NCBI GenBank assembly: GCA_030530215.1
Contig: JAUMVJ010000002.1
Coordinates: forward strand, 124,001 to 188,000
Source of the DNA: Coriobacteriia bacterium
Lineage (GTDB): Bacteria; Actinomycetota; Coriobacteriia; Coriobacteriales; Eggerthellaceae
DNA length: 64,000 nucleotides
Direction of reading: 5' to 3'
In this document: piece by piece, positions 35,557 to 43,864 of the stretch
How the letters are laid out: every line of letters begins with the position of its first letter
Position numbering within the stretch: position 1 is the first letter of the stretch
The notes under the pieces: model-generated
Told to the model about the DNA's origin: nothing
Databases searched by the model: none
Seen by the model: the letters and a program-made list of their open reading frames with translations, nothing else
Position numbers and translations under genes: made by a program

Positions 35557-36002
35557 CTCTGCACCTTCTTGCGCTCGGCACGCCGCCCCAGCATGTCTGC
35601 CACCAACTTGCCCGCCCATGCGGCGGCAAGGGTTGTTACGGCGGTAGCTCCCAGGTAAAGAGCGAATGTTGGGTAGAGGCCTTGCTGCAGGAACGAAAGG
35701 CTCTCGACGGAGAACGCGGACACCGTGGTGAAGGCGCCGATTAGGCCGATGCCCATGGACTTCACGAGCGGCGTGGGAAGCATGCTTCGTTGCGCGATGT
35801 GGAGGTTGATGATCCCGAGCGTGAAGCAGCCGAAAATATTGACGGCAAGCGTTGCCGTGGGGAAGCCGCCGCCTGCGGGCAAGAGCATTTCCAGGATGTA
35901 GCGCAGGCTTGCACCGATAAAGCCCATGAGCAGCACAAGGGGTGTGAGCGAGTGGGGATTGCGCAGCGCATCCTTTAGGGCATCGGTTGTATTTCTTGGC
36001 AT
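35553..36002 (-). CDS. crcB: CrcB/Fluc fluoride channel, first of pair
   Basis: A 149-residue membrane protein with GFIGASLRYILEM, the Asn in LAVNIFGCFTLG and the channel motif GLIGAFTTVSAFSVES. It is the first gene of a two-gene crcB unit and exports fluoride passively from the cytoplasm. The 84 bases upstream were compared with the fluoride riboswitch consensus and no match was seen. The glycosylase-Vsr gene lies directly upstream on the same strand, so read-through from it is possible. Confidence 0.9.
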   Translation of the reverse strand: MPRNTTDALKDALRNPHSLTPLVLLMGFIGASLRYILEMLLPAGGGFPTATLAVNIFGCFTLGIINLHIAQRSMLPTPLVKSMGIGLIGAFTTVSAFSVESLSFLQQGLYPTFALYLGATAVTTLAAAWAGKLVADMLGRRAERKKVQR

Positions 36003-36086
36003 ACGTGTCTCCTTGGTCCTTGCTGCATTAGCTTAGCTTGGGGATCGTTGCTGTTTGCTCTCTTTTCGCTAAACGCCCTATGTTGG

Positions 36087-37160
36087 CTAAGCTTCCGCTA
36101 AGGGCTTGTCCAATTCTTCTGCAAGTTGAGGGAAGAGTTCGGCCAGGGTGGTGTCCAGTTTGTTCTTTTTCAGCTGGCACTCCCATATCACGTGGACACG
36201 CCAACCCATGGCCTCAAGCGTCGCCAGGTTTTCTGCGTCGCGCTCGATGTTGCGGGCGAATTTGGCCTCCCAGTAGTCGACGTTCTTTTTCGGCACGCTG
36301 GGCTTGCAGTGCGGGCAGCGGTGCCAGTAGCAACCGCGTACCTCGATGGCGACCTTCTTTGATGGCCAGGCGATGTCGGGATGCCCCGGTACCTTCCACT
36401 GCAGGCGGTAGCCCCCAAGCCCCGCTTCGCGCAGTTTTTGGCGTACCAGAAGCTCGGGCTTGGTGTCTTTTCGGTTGTTGCCCTGCATGCTTTTGTGCAC
36501 GGCGTAGCTTGATGCCGGTGGGGCAGGGATGCGCACGCTTGCGTACTCGACGGTGCCGGCGGGCTTTGCTGCGCGGGCGGGCGCTGCCTTTTCAAGCATG
36601 CCTTCGCTTGCTGCTTTGAGGAGCGGGGTTATTTCTTCACGCCAGCGCTTGCTTAGGCGATCAAGCTGCCAGGCGGCGTTTGCGGGGCTGGTGGACGGCA
36701 GCACGCAGGCATCAAGGCCGACTTGCCACTGCAAGTACTTTTGGTAGAGCCTCCCCGCCGTGCTTCCGTTGCAGACAACGGCGCCGATGGGCGCAGTTTC
36801 AAGGATGCGCTCGATTTGCGCAGGCACCACATTTTTAATGCTTGCGTCGCTTGATCCTTTGATGTCGCAGGATTCGATGACATCCCATAGGGCAATGCCG
36901 TGGGCAAGCAGAAGCTCCTCTTTGGCAGTGATTGATTGTTCCAAGCTTGCAGCTTTGCCTTCGAGAGGGTCGCCTTCGTTGGGCGGCACGGGAGCGTCCA
37001 GGCAGCCTGCCAGAACCTGCCAGAAGCGGTTATGCGGGTTGCCATAGTAAAAGGCGTTTTTGCGCGACTGCACTGAAGGGAACGAGCCCAAAATCAAGAT
37101 GCGAGAATTCTCGTCGAACACGGGATCGAAGCCGTGTGATATGTGCCGGTACTTTGCCAT
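36087..37160 (-). CDS. DNA-deoxyinosine glycosylase (family 6 UDG superfamily) fused to Vsr endonuclease
   Basis: Residues 1 to about 170 form a hypoxanthine/deaminated-base glycosylase: ILILGSFPSVQSR, FYYGNPHNRFW and the late motif LPSTSPANA match the family 6 deoxyinosine glycosylases. After a linker of about 45 residues, residues ~216-350 form a complete Vsr very-short-patch nuclease: RKDTKPELLVRQKL (catalytic Glu), GHPDIAWP (Asp), EVRGCYWHRC (His and zinc ligands), NIERD and WRVHVIWECQ (zinc Cys). Vsr nicks 5' of T in T:G mismatches made by 5-methylcytosine deamination. The fusion joins two deamination-repair activities in one chain. No cytosine methyltransferase is nearby. No good ribosome site precedes ATG 37160. 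Confidence 0.88.
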   Translation of the reverse strand: MAKYRHISHGFDPVFDENSRILILGSFPSVQSRKNAFYYGNPHNRFWQVLAGCLDAPVPPNEGDPLEGKAASLEQSITAKEELLLAHGIALWDVIESCDIKGSSDASIKNVVPAQIERILETAPIGAVVCNGSTAGRLYQKYLQWQVGLDACVLPSTSPANAAWQLDRLSKRWREEITPLLKAASEGMLEKAAPARAAKPAGTVEYASVRIPAPPASSYAVHKSMQGNNRKDTKPELLVRQKLREAGLGGYRLQWKVPGHPDIAWPSKKVAIEVRGCYWHRCPHCKPSVPKKNVDYWEAKFARNIERDAENLATLEAMGWRVHVIWECQLKKNKLDTTLAELFPQLAEELDKPLAEA

Positions 37161-37190
37161 ATAAACAGTATTGTTAAATAAACTATAACT

Positions 37191-37214
37191 TAAATAAGCA
37201 AAACTGCTTATTTA
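37191..37214. promoter_or_regulatory. 24-bp AT-rich palindrome upstream of the glycosylase-Vsr gene
   Basis: TAAATAAGCA and TGCTTATTTA are exact reverse complements around AAAC. It lies 31 bases before the glycosylase-Vsr start and behind the end of the Nim-like gene, so it may be an operator or a small transcript end. No T tract beyond the arm. Confidence 0.45.
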
Positions 37215-37252
37215 CTGTATTTCCAGTGCTTATGCTCGTGCCTTTGCTGCCG

Positions 37253-37732
37253 TTATTTTTCTTGGATTTGCTTGCCGGTAAGGTGCTCGATGTCCATCAC
37301 GTAGAGGAACATGCCTTTGGCGGACTGGGTGATCACCTTATCGATCTCTTCGTCGTTTGGATAGTGCTTGCGTGCCATGTGTCGCACACCTTCGCTTGCT
37401 TGCTCTAAATCGTCGACAAGGGAGCAGCGCCCGAAGGCGACGGCGCTTTGAACATAGGGCGCCCACGCCTGCGCGGCATCGATGTGCTCATTTCCGTATA
37501 CCGCGAAGCACACTTTGTCCGAGTGTTTCAGCACATCGACCTTATGACCCGCCTTGGACCCATGGAAATAGATTTTGTTCGCCTGCGCATCGTAGAGGTA
37601 GTTGATGGGGAAGGCATACGGGTAGCCGTCGTCGCCGTTAACGGCCAGCACGCCACGGCGTTCTTTGCGAAGAAGCTCCTTGGCGGCTTCCTCGGATATG
37701 GTGCGGTCTTTTCTTCTTATGGGTCTGAACAT
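37253..37732 (-). CDS. Pyridoxamine 5'-phosphate oxidase-fold flavoprotein (NimA-like)
   Basis: A 159-residue FMN-binding split-barrel protein. The N-terminus MFRPIRRKDRTISEEAAKELL followed by GVLAVNGDDGYPYAFPINYLYD and IYFHGSKAGHKVD is typical of the Nim-like group, some of which reduce nitro-compounds. ATG 37732 has AAAGGA at correct spacing, whereas ATG 37738 would sit directly on that site. It is followed downstream by nothing on the same strand until the glycosylase-Vsr gene. Substrate unknown; nitroimidazole resistance should not be assumed. Confidence 0.82.
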   Translation of the reverse strand: MFRPIRRKDRTISEEAAKELLRKERRGVLAVNGDDGYPYAFPINYLYDAQANKIYFHGSKAGHKVDVLKHSDKVCFAVYGNEHIDAAQAWAPYVQSAVAFGRCSLVDDLEQASEGVRHMARKHYPNDEEIDKVITQSAKGMFLYVMDIEHLTGKQIQEK

Positions 37733-37831
37733 GGCCATCCTTTCGTGCTTTGCGAGGGTTCATCGAGTCCACTCCGTCACGGCGGGCGGGGTTTTGCTGG
37801 CTTTTGCTTAGGACAAGAGCGGGTGCAGATT

Positions 37832-38416
37832 TTATTTGGAGCAGCTTGCTTTCGCGTTTGCCTCGTCGATGAGGCCGTAAATGCCCCGGGTTGCCACTTT
37901 GTCCATGTAGGCCATCTTCTCGGGTGGCAGGGGCATGCCGTCTTCGGCCCATTTGATGATCATGTTTCCCACGGCTTGAGAGGTGTAGCGCTCGATGAAG
38001 TCGAGTGCGTCGGGGTCGAAGGTCAGGTTGTCGCCCATGTACTTGGCGATAAGCATTTTCCAGCTGTCGAGATTGCGCTTGCGCATGTAATCGCGTAGCG
38101 AGTTTTGCCCGCGCCGCTGCACGGCTTGCGTGTAGAAGCTCCTGTCGGCATACATCTTTTCGAGGCATTGCTGCGTGATGCCCGACCAAGTTTCGTCGTG
38201 GGTGGCAATGTAGCGTTGAAGTGGCTCAATGACGTCGGTCTCGAAAGTCCAGTTTATAAGGTCGTATATATCGAGGAAATGGTTGTAGAAGGTCCCGCGG
38301 CTCATGCCGCACGCGTCGACAAGCTGCGTGACCGAGATGGTCTTGAGGTCGTGCGTGGTGGCGAGTTCCTTCAAAGCGCGTGACATTTCGCGTTTCATAA
38401 GGTCGTTTCGGCGCAT
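37832..38416 (-). CDS. TetR-family transcriptional regulator, divergent from the SDR operon
   Basis: A 194-residue regulator with the helix-turn-helix TISVTQLVDACGMSRGTFYNHFLD and a C-terminal domain of the TetR_C_7 / DhaS-like type. It diverges from the SDR gene over a 228-base region containing TGAAC-AT-GTTCA and related half-sites. The arrangement copies that of the TetR at 10680-11396; either protein could recognise the shared palindrome. The ligand may be an acyl-CoA or organic acid, which is inference from the neighbours. Confidence 0.85.
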   Translation of the reverse strand: MRRNDLMKREMSRALKELATTHDLKTISVTQLVDACGMSRGTFYNHFLDIYDLINWTFETDVIEPLQRYIATHDETWSGITQQCLEKMYADRSFYTQAVQRRGQNSLRDYMRKRNLDSWKMLIAKYMGDNLTFDPDALDFIERYTSQAVGNMIIKWAEDGMPLPPEKMAYMDKVATRGIYGLIDEANAKASCSK

Positions 38417-38481
38417 CCTCGATCCTTTTCTCGCAGGTCATTCTTAAAGGAGATTGTAAAGCTAAACAAGCGATAGGGCAC

Positions 38482-38498
38482 TGTTCGTGTGGTGAACA
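38482..38498. promoter_or_regulatory. Inverted repeat TGTTC-N7-GAACA
   Basis: The same half-site as the TGAAC palindromes but in the opposite (outward) arrangement, eight bases before the perfect palindrome at 38506. Possible accessory site. Confidence 0.4.
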
Positions 38499-38505
38499 AT
38501 CGGTA

Positions 38506-38517
38506 TGAACATGTTCA
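38506..38517. promoter_or_regulatory. Operator-like palindrome TGAAC-AT-GTTCA
   Basis: Perfect 12-bp palindrome in the tetR/SDR divergent region, same arms and spacing as the three sites at 11506-11655. A looser GAAC-N6-GTTC follows at 38563-38576. It lies 139 bases before the SDR start and 90 bases before the tetR start. Confidence 0.6.
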
Positions 38518-38644
38518 AGTTCTGCACTTCGCGGCGTGATTGAAAATCGTATTTTCCCTAATGAACAGGTAGGTTCTTACTTGTGAAAGCGTTGCGGCGC
38601 ATAGATGCCGCTTTTCGCATTGGTTTTTGTTAAGGAGGAAAACC

Positions 38645-39583
38645 ATGGAAGACTACAAGGGGAAAGTCGTCGTTATCACCGGTGGAACCACAGGCTTGGG
38701 CCATGCCCTTGCCGATATTTTGGGCGAGCGCGGCGCGCGCGTGGTGATCACGGCCCGCACCGCCTCGAAAGGTGAAGCGGTTGAAGCCGAGCTCAAGGAC
38801 AAGGGCTACGACGTCAAGTTCATTCAGCAGGACATCACCTCCGAGGAGGGATGGAAGAAGCTTGCTTTCGCCGTTAAAGGCGAATACGGCCAGGTTGATT
38901 ACCTGTTCAACAACGCGGGCGTCATGCTGCAGCCCAACGCTCTTATGAAAACCACCATCGAAGATTGGAAATGGATCGTCGATACGAACTTCTGGGGTTC
39001 GCTGTACGGCTTGCGCACATTCAGCGGGCTTATGTTCACGCAGGAGACGGGCGGCCGCATCGTGACAACGGCCTCGACCGCCGGCGTGTCGGCCTTCAGC
39101 GGATGGTCGCCCTATTCGGTGACCAAGACCGCGCTTGTGCGCTTGTGCGAGAGCTATCAGGCTGAAGCCCTTAAGTTCAACCTGGATAAGGTGAAGTACA
39201 ACGTCTCGCTGCCAGGCGTTTTCGAAAGCGAGATCGCCAATTCCACGCTTCGTCGTGGTGACAAGTATCACAACATCGCGGGCGATGGTAAGGAAATGCC
39301 CGTGTCTCAGGCCCACACCGAATCGGGCGACCGCTTGGGCATGCTCACCGCGAAGGAAGTTGCGACCATCGTGCTCGACCAAATCGACGAGGGCCGTTTC
39401 TACCTGCTTCCTCATGCCGACCTGACCGAGCGCGTGGTAACCACCGAGGCCGAGGCACTGAACAACAACGGCCAGCCTTGCGACCAGGCGGTTGTCGATT
39501 TCGCCTTCTATGCCGAAAAGCTTGCTGAACAGGGGATCACGGGCGGCGGCGACAACGTTGATCGCTTGACTATGAAGGCTTAA
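38645..39583 (+). CDS. Short-chain dehydrogenase/reductase
   Basis: NAD(P)-dependent oxidoreductase of the classical SDR fold, 312 residues, somewhat longer than the usual 250 because of a C-terminal extension. It shows the cofactor motif TGGTTGLGHALA, NNAGV, and the catalytic YSVTK preceded by the Ser-containing TTASTAG. Arg/Lys after the second strand (TARTASKG) suggests NADP preference. ATG 38645 has AAGGAGG upstream. It is followed by the interrupted acyl-CoA dehydrogenase gene after a hairpin. It may act on a hydroxyacyl compound, a steroid or a ketone; the sequence does not decide. Confidence 0.85.
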   Translation: MEDYKGKVVVITGGTTGLGHALADILGERGARVVITARTASKGEAVEAELKDKGYDVKFIQQDITSEEGWKKLAFAVKGEYGQVDYLFNNAGVMLQPNALMKTTIEDWKWIVDTNFWGSLYGLRTFSGLMFTQETGGRIVTTASTAGVSAFSGWSPYSVTKTALVRLCESYQAEALKFNLDKVKYNVSLPGVFESEIANSTLRRGDKYHNIAGDGKEMPVSQAHTESGDRLGMLTAKEVATIVLDQIDEGRFYLLPHADLTERVVTTEAEALNNNGQPCDQAVVDFAFYAEKLAEQGITGGGDNVDRLTMKA

Positions 39584-39597
39584 CGCTGAATTCAGGG

Positions 39598-39632
39598 CAG
39601 GCGCCGTCGTTCCCGACGAGGGCTGGCGCCTG
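39598..39632 (+). other. Hairpin between SDR and acyl-CoA dehydrogenase genes
   Basis: CAGGCGCC pairs with GGCGCCTG around a 19-base interior that itself contains GTCG-TTCC-CGAC. It lies directly after the SDR stop and 22 bases before ATG 39655. No T tract. It resembles the other operon-internal hairpins of the 13-17 kb region. Confidence 0.55.
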
Positions 39633-39654
39633 GATGCAACAAGGAGGATTGAAA

Positions 39655-40812
39655 ATGTCGATATTCCTAAATGATGAAATGGAATTGCTGCAGGAAAGCG
39701 CGCGCGAGTTCGCCGAGCGCTACGTGGCTCCGGCCGTTGAAGGCATGGAATCCGAGAACGAGTTTCCGCGCGAGCTGTATTTGAAGGCGGGCGAGCTGGG
39801 CTTCTTGGGCCTTATCGTACCCGAGAAAATCGGCGGTGCGGGCTTGGGCCTGACTGCCGTGGGCATCGTGACCGAGGAGATAGCCAAGGTTTCACCTGCA
39901 TTCGCCATCAGCTATTACGTTGATTCCTGCATGTCGAGCTATTTGATGGAGTCGCCAAATCGTGTTGAGCTTCTGAAGAAGTACCTGCCAGGCGTCATGA
40001 CAGGCTAGACCATCATGGGTGCGGGCATTACGCCGCCTCAGGGCTCGACGAACCTCTCCGAGTGGCCTGTGATGGCCAAGAAGGAGGGCGATGAGTGGGT
40101 GCTCAACGGCAGCAAGCTCTACGTCACTAACACTTCCAAGTCCGACCTAGTGGCGTTTTTGGGCATGACCGAAGAGCGCGAGATGCGCTGCTTCTTCGTC
40201 GAAACCAAGGACCCGGGGGTCGACGATAGGCACGTTGAGAAGAAGATCGGCCTTAACGGAAATTGCTCGGGTTCGTACTTCCTCACCGACGTGCGCGTCC
40301 CCGATTCTTATAGCTTCCCCAAGAATCCCCTCGATGGCATGGGGCCAGGCAACGCGCTCTGCGCTGCGGTTGCCCTTGGTTGCGCTGAAGCTGCGCTTGC
40401 TAAGACCATGGAGTTCGTGAAGCAGCGTACTCACGACAGTGCCCCCATCGCCGAGTGCCAGGTGGTTCGTCATCGCATTGCACGCATGTGGGGCGAGGTC
40501 GAGAAGAGCCGCGCGCTTGTTTTCGAGGCCCTGGCGATGGCCGACAAGGTGCTTGCAACTGGCGATAAGGCGCTTGGTGCTAAGGCAAAGGCGCTTATCT
40601 GCACGGCGAAATACAGCACCTGCGAAATGGCAGTTGATGTGACGAAGCAGTGCATCTGGTTGCATGGCGGTCTGGGAATCGTCGAGGAGACGGGCGTGGC
40701 TCGCTACCTGCGCGACGCCGAGACCTTGTGCATCGCCGACGGCACTCCCGACCTGCACGTTGAGAGCGTGTCTGCGATCCTTGGCATGCCGGGGGCAAGC
40801 ATCATCATTTAG
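39655..40812 (+). pseudogene. Acyl-CoA dehydrogenase family gene, paralogue 3, interrupted by an in-frame TAG
   Basis: One continuous frame of 386 codons encodes a full acyl-CoA dehydrogenase-fold protein except for a TAG at codon 118 (40006-40008), between GVMTG and TIMGAGITPP. The part before it has the N-terminal helical domain (FLNDEMELLQESAREFAERY); the part after it has SGSYFLTDVRVPDS, the substrate helices and the C-terminus with WLHGGLGIVEETG. Both parts are otherwise undamaged, with normal codon use. The YEGT base position reads IADGTPDL. ATG 39655 follows AAGGAGG. Explanations are a recent nonsense mutation, suppression or recoding of UAG, or a sequence error; ATG 40015 could restart translation but would lack a domain. 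Same operon as the SDR. Confidence 0.85.
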
Positions 40813-41113
40813 CGCCCTATCAAAGAGGCTTAGCTGGCGAAGCGGACGGTCCCTACCCGGGGTCGCCCGCTTCTTTGTAGCTTTGCCGCAGAGGGGATAG
40901 GCTCTGTGCTTTCCTCGTTTGGGTGCTCTTGGGGGGAGGTTCGTTTCATGCCTCAAGGGTGCCCAAACGAAATGTTAAAGCTTTGTGACGATGCTTTGCG
41001 CCGGTTGAATTAGTCGGATAAAGGACGATTATGAGCAGGTTGGAATATTGAAGATGCTGTGCTTGGAGGGAGTGCAGCGGGGGACTGTGAAATGGAAAGG
41101 AAAGGCAAAGCAT
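40813..41113. other. Intergenic region with terminator, before the MHS transporter gene
   Basis: A 301-base space. It contains the hairpin at 40839-40876 that probably ends the SDR/acyl-CoA dehydrogenase unit, and an unmapped promoter for the transporter. No gene or TGAAC palindrome was found. Confidence 0.5.
40839..40876 (+). terminator. Probable terminator after the acyl-CoA dehydrogenase gene
   Basis: GAAGCGG (40839-40845) pairs with CCGCTTC (40867-40873), with further GC pairing inside, followed by TTTG. The T tract is short, so strength is uncertain. Confidence 0.5.
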
Positions 41114-42496
41114 ATGTCGAACGATTCGACGGAGGCTATCCAGGGAACAGGCAGCGCGATTTCGACCTCGCTCACCGCTGCAGCAGGCGCCCCAAAGGAA
41201 GGCAAGGCGCAAACGCCCATCAAGCGCGATTCGGCGGCAGAGGTCATGGTTGCATCCATGATAGGCACTGCGATCGAGTTCTACGATAACTACTGTTACT
41301 CCATTGCGGCGGCAAGCTATTTTGGCCTTATCTTCTTCACCGACGTTGCCAAGTCCGACCCGTTTTTGGCGACCTTGCTCGCCTTTGTCACCTTCTCGGT
41401 CAGTTTCTTGGCACGTCCTTTCGGCAGCCTTTTGTTCGGCCACTTCGGCGATCGCTTGGGTCGCAAGAAGACCTTGGTCGCCGCTTTGCTGATGATGGGC
41501 ATCGCAACCTTCTGCGTTGGTCTGCTTCCCGGTTACGACGTGCTTGGTCCTGTGTCAGTTTTGCTTTTGTGCGTGTGCCGCGCCTGCCAGGGCTTGGGAC
41601 TTGCGGGTGAGTGGTCGGGCGCTGCTCTTGTGGCAACCGAGAACGCTCCTGCTAACAAGCGCGCGCTGTACGGCAGTTTCCCCAACCTGGGCGCACCCAT
41701 CGGCTTCTTCTGCGCGTACGGTGTGAACCTTTTGCTCGGTTTGACGCTCAGCCAGGAAGCGATGATTTCCTGGGGATGGCGCATCCCCTTCCTTCTTTCC
41801 TGCCTTTTGATCATCGTCGGCCTGGTGGTGCGTGCTCGCATGAGCGAGACGCCCGTTTACCAAAAGGCCGCTGCCGAAAACCGCACCACGAAGACGCCCT
41901 TGCGCGATCTGTGCCATCACTGGCGCCGCGTGATCTTGGGCACGGCGATTATGTCCATCACCTACACCTTGTTCTACGTGCTGGGCACCTGGTCGCTTTC
42001 CTACGGTGTGAGCACCCTGGGCTTCTCGCAGCAGGAGTACCTGGGCATGCAGCTGGTGTCGGTATTCTTCTTCGCGGCCTTTGTTTTGGTGGGCTGCCTT
42101 TCGGCCGATAAGTTCGGTCGTAAGCCCCTGCTTTTGGTTGGCAATGCCTGCACTTTGATCTTCTCGCTGGTGGCGCCGACGCTTCTGGGCGGCAACGACA
42201 TGGTGCTCGTCATGGTGTTTTTGTGCGTGGGCTTCTGCTGCATGGGCACGATCTTCGGCCCCTGCGGTAGTTACTTGCCCGAGTTGTTCCCCGCCAAGGT
42301 GCGCTACTCCGGCGCTGGCCTGAGCTACAACCTGGCAGCCATTGCCGGCGGCGCCTTCGCGCCTACCATCGCATCGGCCCTGGTTATGAATTTCGGCATC
42401 CAGGCACTTGGTTGGTACATGGGCGGCATGGCCTTGATCGCCCTGATCGCACTGCTCTTCTTCCGTGAGAGCAAGGATGTCGACTTCGAGCAATAG
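41114..42496 (+). CDS. MFS transporter, metabolite:H+ symporter (MHS) type
   Basis: A 460-residue inner-membrane carrier with about 12 hydrophobic segments. GTAIEFYDNYCYSIAAA at the first helix, GHFGDRLGRKKTL between helices 2 and 3, and RACQGLGLAGEWSGAALVATE are characteristic of the MHS group that takes up shikimate, proline/betaine, citrate and similar anions. ATG 41114 has GGAAAGGAAAGG upstream. It is closed by the strong terminator at 42521-42558 and therefore forms its own transcript or the end of the SDR operon. Substrate unknown; an organic acid used by the neighbouring CoA enzymes is plausible. Confidence 0.86.
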   Translation: MSNDSTEAIQGTGSAISTSLTAAAGAPKEGKAQTPIKRDSAAEVMVASMIGTAIEFYDNYCYSIAAASYFGLIFFTDVAKSDPFLATLLAFVTFSVSFLARPFGSLLFGHFGDRLGRKKTLVAALLMMGIATFCVGLLPGYDVLGPVSVLLLCVCRACQGLGLAGEWSGAALVATENAPANKRALYGSFPNLGAPIGFFCAYGVNLLLGLTLSQEAMISWGWRIPFLLSCLLIIVGLVVRARMSETPVYQKAAAENRTTKTPLRDLCHHWRRVILGTAIMSITYTLFYVLGTWSLSYGVSTLGFSQQEYLGMQLVSVFFFAAFVLVGCLSADKFGRKPLLLVGNACTLIFSLVAPTLLGGNDMVLVMVFLCVGFCCMGTIFGPCGSYLPELFPAKVRYSGAGLSYNLAAIAGGAFAPTIASALVMNFGIQALGWYMGGMALIALIALLFFRESKDVDFEQ

Positions 42497-42520
42497 ACGC
42501 GCATTCTACGAGCAAAACCA

Positions 42521-42558
42521 AACCCGGCGACTAGGTACTGCCTTGTCGCCGGGTTTTT
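42521..42558 (+). terminator. Strong Rho-independent terminator after the MHS transporter gene
   Basis: AACCCGGCGAC (42521-42531) and GTCGCCGGGTT (42545-42555) pair perfectly around a 13-nt loop and run into TTTTT. It lies 25 bases after the stop codon. Confidence 0.9.
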
Positions 42559-42715
42559 GCTTGCTGGGTATTTGTTTGGATGTTGGTAGCTGCGGGGGCT
42601 CGGATCGGTTGTCTGGCTCAGGCGGCTTGGCTCAGGTGCCCTGGTCGCGTTGCTTGGCTTTATGAGACTGCGGCACGTTCGGTGAGCGCATGGATGACCC
42701 ATTTGCCTCAAGACT

Positions 42716-43675
42716 TTAGTAGGTGTAGAAGCCCTCGCCCGAGCTCATGCCAAGCTTGCCTTCGTCGATCATTTCCTTTAGGAGCTTGGCCATGGCCTTG
42801 TAGTTGTACGGGAGCATCATCTTCTTGAAGAGTGGGTTCAAAAGGCCGGGCACGCTTTGAAACTGCAAAACGATGTTGTAGGCGGTGTTGAGTCCGACCG
42901 TGTCGATAACGCGGAAAGGCCCCTTAGGCGCGCCGGTGCCGTGCTCCCAGGCGATGTCGATGCTCTTGGGGTCGCTTACGCCGCTGGCCCATAGGTCCAG
43001 GCTACTTAAAAGCCAGGGAACGAGCATCGAGTTGAGCAGGTAGCCGTTTTTCTCTTTGCGTACGGGAAGCGCGATCATGCGAATCTGCTGGGCGAACTCC
43101 ATCATCTCGTCGAAGCACGCCGGGTCGGTGCCGTCGTGACCCATGACTTCGGCGGTGTTGTTCTTCCAGATGGAATTGGCGAAGTGCAGGGCCAGATATT
43201 TGTTGGGGCGTCCCGTGTATTTTGCGAATTGGCTGGGCAGCAGGGTAGAGGAGTTGCTGGCGATAACGGTCTTTGCGGGCAAAAGCGGGGCGAGCTTTTG
43301 GTAGAAGTCGATCTTCGCTTTGGCATCCTCGGCCATTGCCTCGATAACGAGGTCGGCGTCCTCCACGGCTTTGCCTAGGTCGAGCTCGAGCTTAAGGCTA
43401 TCGTAGGCTTTTTGGGTGCGCTCAAGGCAGGCTTGCGCGTCAAGTGCCTTGTCGCTGTCGGCGATGCCGGCGCACCAAGCGCTTGCGTCGTTCGACATAT
43501 CCTCAATGGCCTCACGGTAGGTGTCGAGCAGTTTGTCGATCTTGGGTTGGGTGCGTCCAATGCTGCCTTGGCTCCTGAGCCATATGGTGACATCGAAGCC
43601 GCAGTAAGCTGCTTGAAATGCGATTTGGCTGCCGAGTACGCCGCCGCCGGCAATGACGATTTTCTTGAAGCTCAT
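42716..43675 (-). CDS. 3-hydroxyacyl-CoA dehydrogenase
   Basis: NAD-dependent enzyme that interconverts 3-hydroxyacyl-CoA and 3-ketoacyl-CoA. The 319-residue protein has the Rossmann motif IAGGGVLGSQIA, EAMAEDAKAKIDFY, SNSSTLLPS and the catalytic His in ALHFANSIWKNN (HFxNP-like), then the C-terminal dimer domain with GFYTY at the end. The NP of the HFxNP motif is changed to NS. A good GGAGG lies before ATG 43675. It is single, convergent with the MHS transporter gene, and separated by 189 bases from the desulfurase gene upstream on the same strand. Role in the same acyl-CoA pathway is inference. Confidence 0.87.
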   Translation of the reverse strand: MSFKKIVIAGGGVLGSQIAFQAAYCGFDVTIWLRSQGSIGRTQPKIDKLLDTYREAIEDMSNDASAWCAGIADSDKALDAQACLERTQKAYDSLKLELDLGKAVEDADLVIEAMAEDAKAKIDFYQKLAPLLPAKTVIASNSSTLLPSQFAKYTGRPNKYLALHFANSIWKNNTAEVMGHDGTDPACFDEMMEFAQQIRMIALPVRKEKNGYLLNSMLVPWLLSSLDLWASGVSDPKSIDIAWEHGTGAPKGPFRVIDTVGLNTAYNIVLQFQSVPGLLNPLFKKMMLPYNYKAMAKLLKEMIDEGKLGMSSGEGFYTY

Positions 43676-43864
43676 GGTTCCTCCTGTGGTTTTGCCCGAT
43701 GGTCTTCGTCGTGTTTTTGTTGGTAAGCGCGATGTTTCGCCAGTTGATTGCAGGTTTTACCCAAGTAAAGAATACGGCGGTAGCTTTATGCTGGAGCTTG
43801 CGGCTCGGCTAACGGGCGTTTTCGTTTTGCCTTGCTGGGTCTCTGGTCGCCTCGAGTTTGGCCC

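Noticed and set aside
36003-36086. Fluoride riboswitch before crcB
   Set aside because: The conserved riboswitch core could not be matched in the 84 bases upstream on the minus strand.
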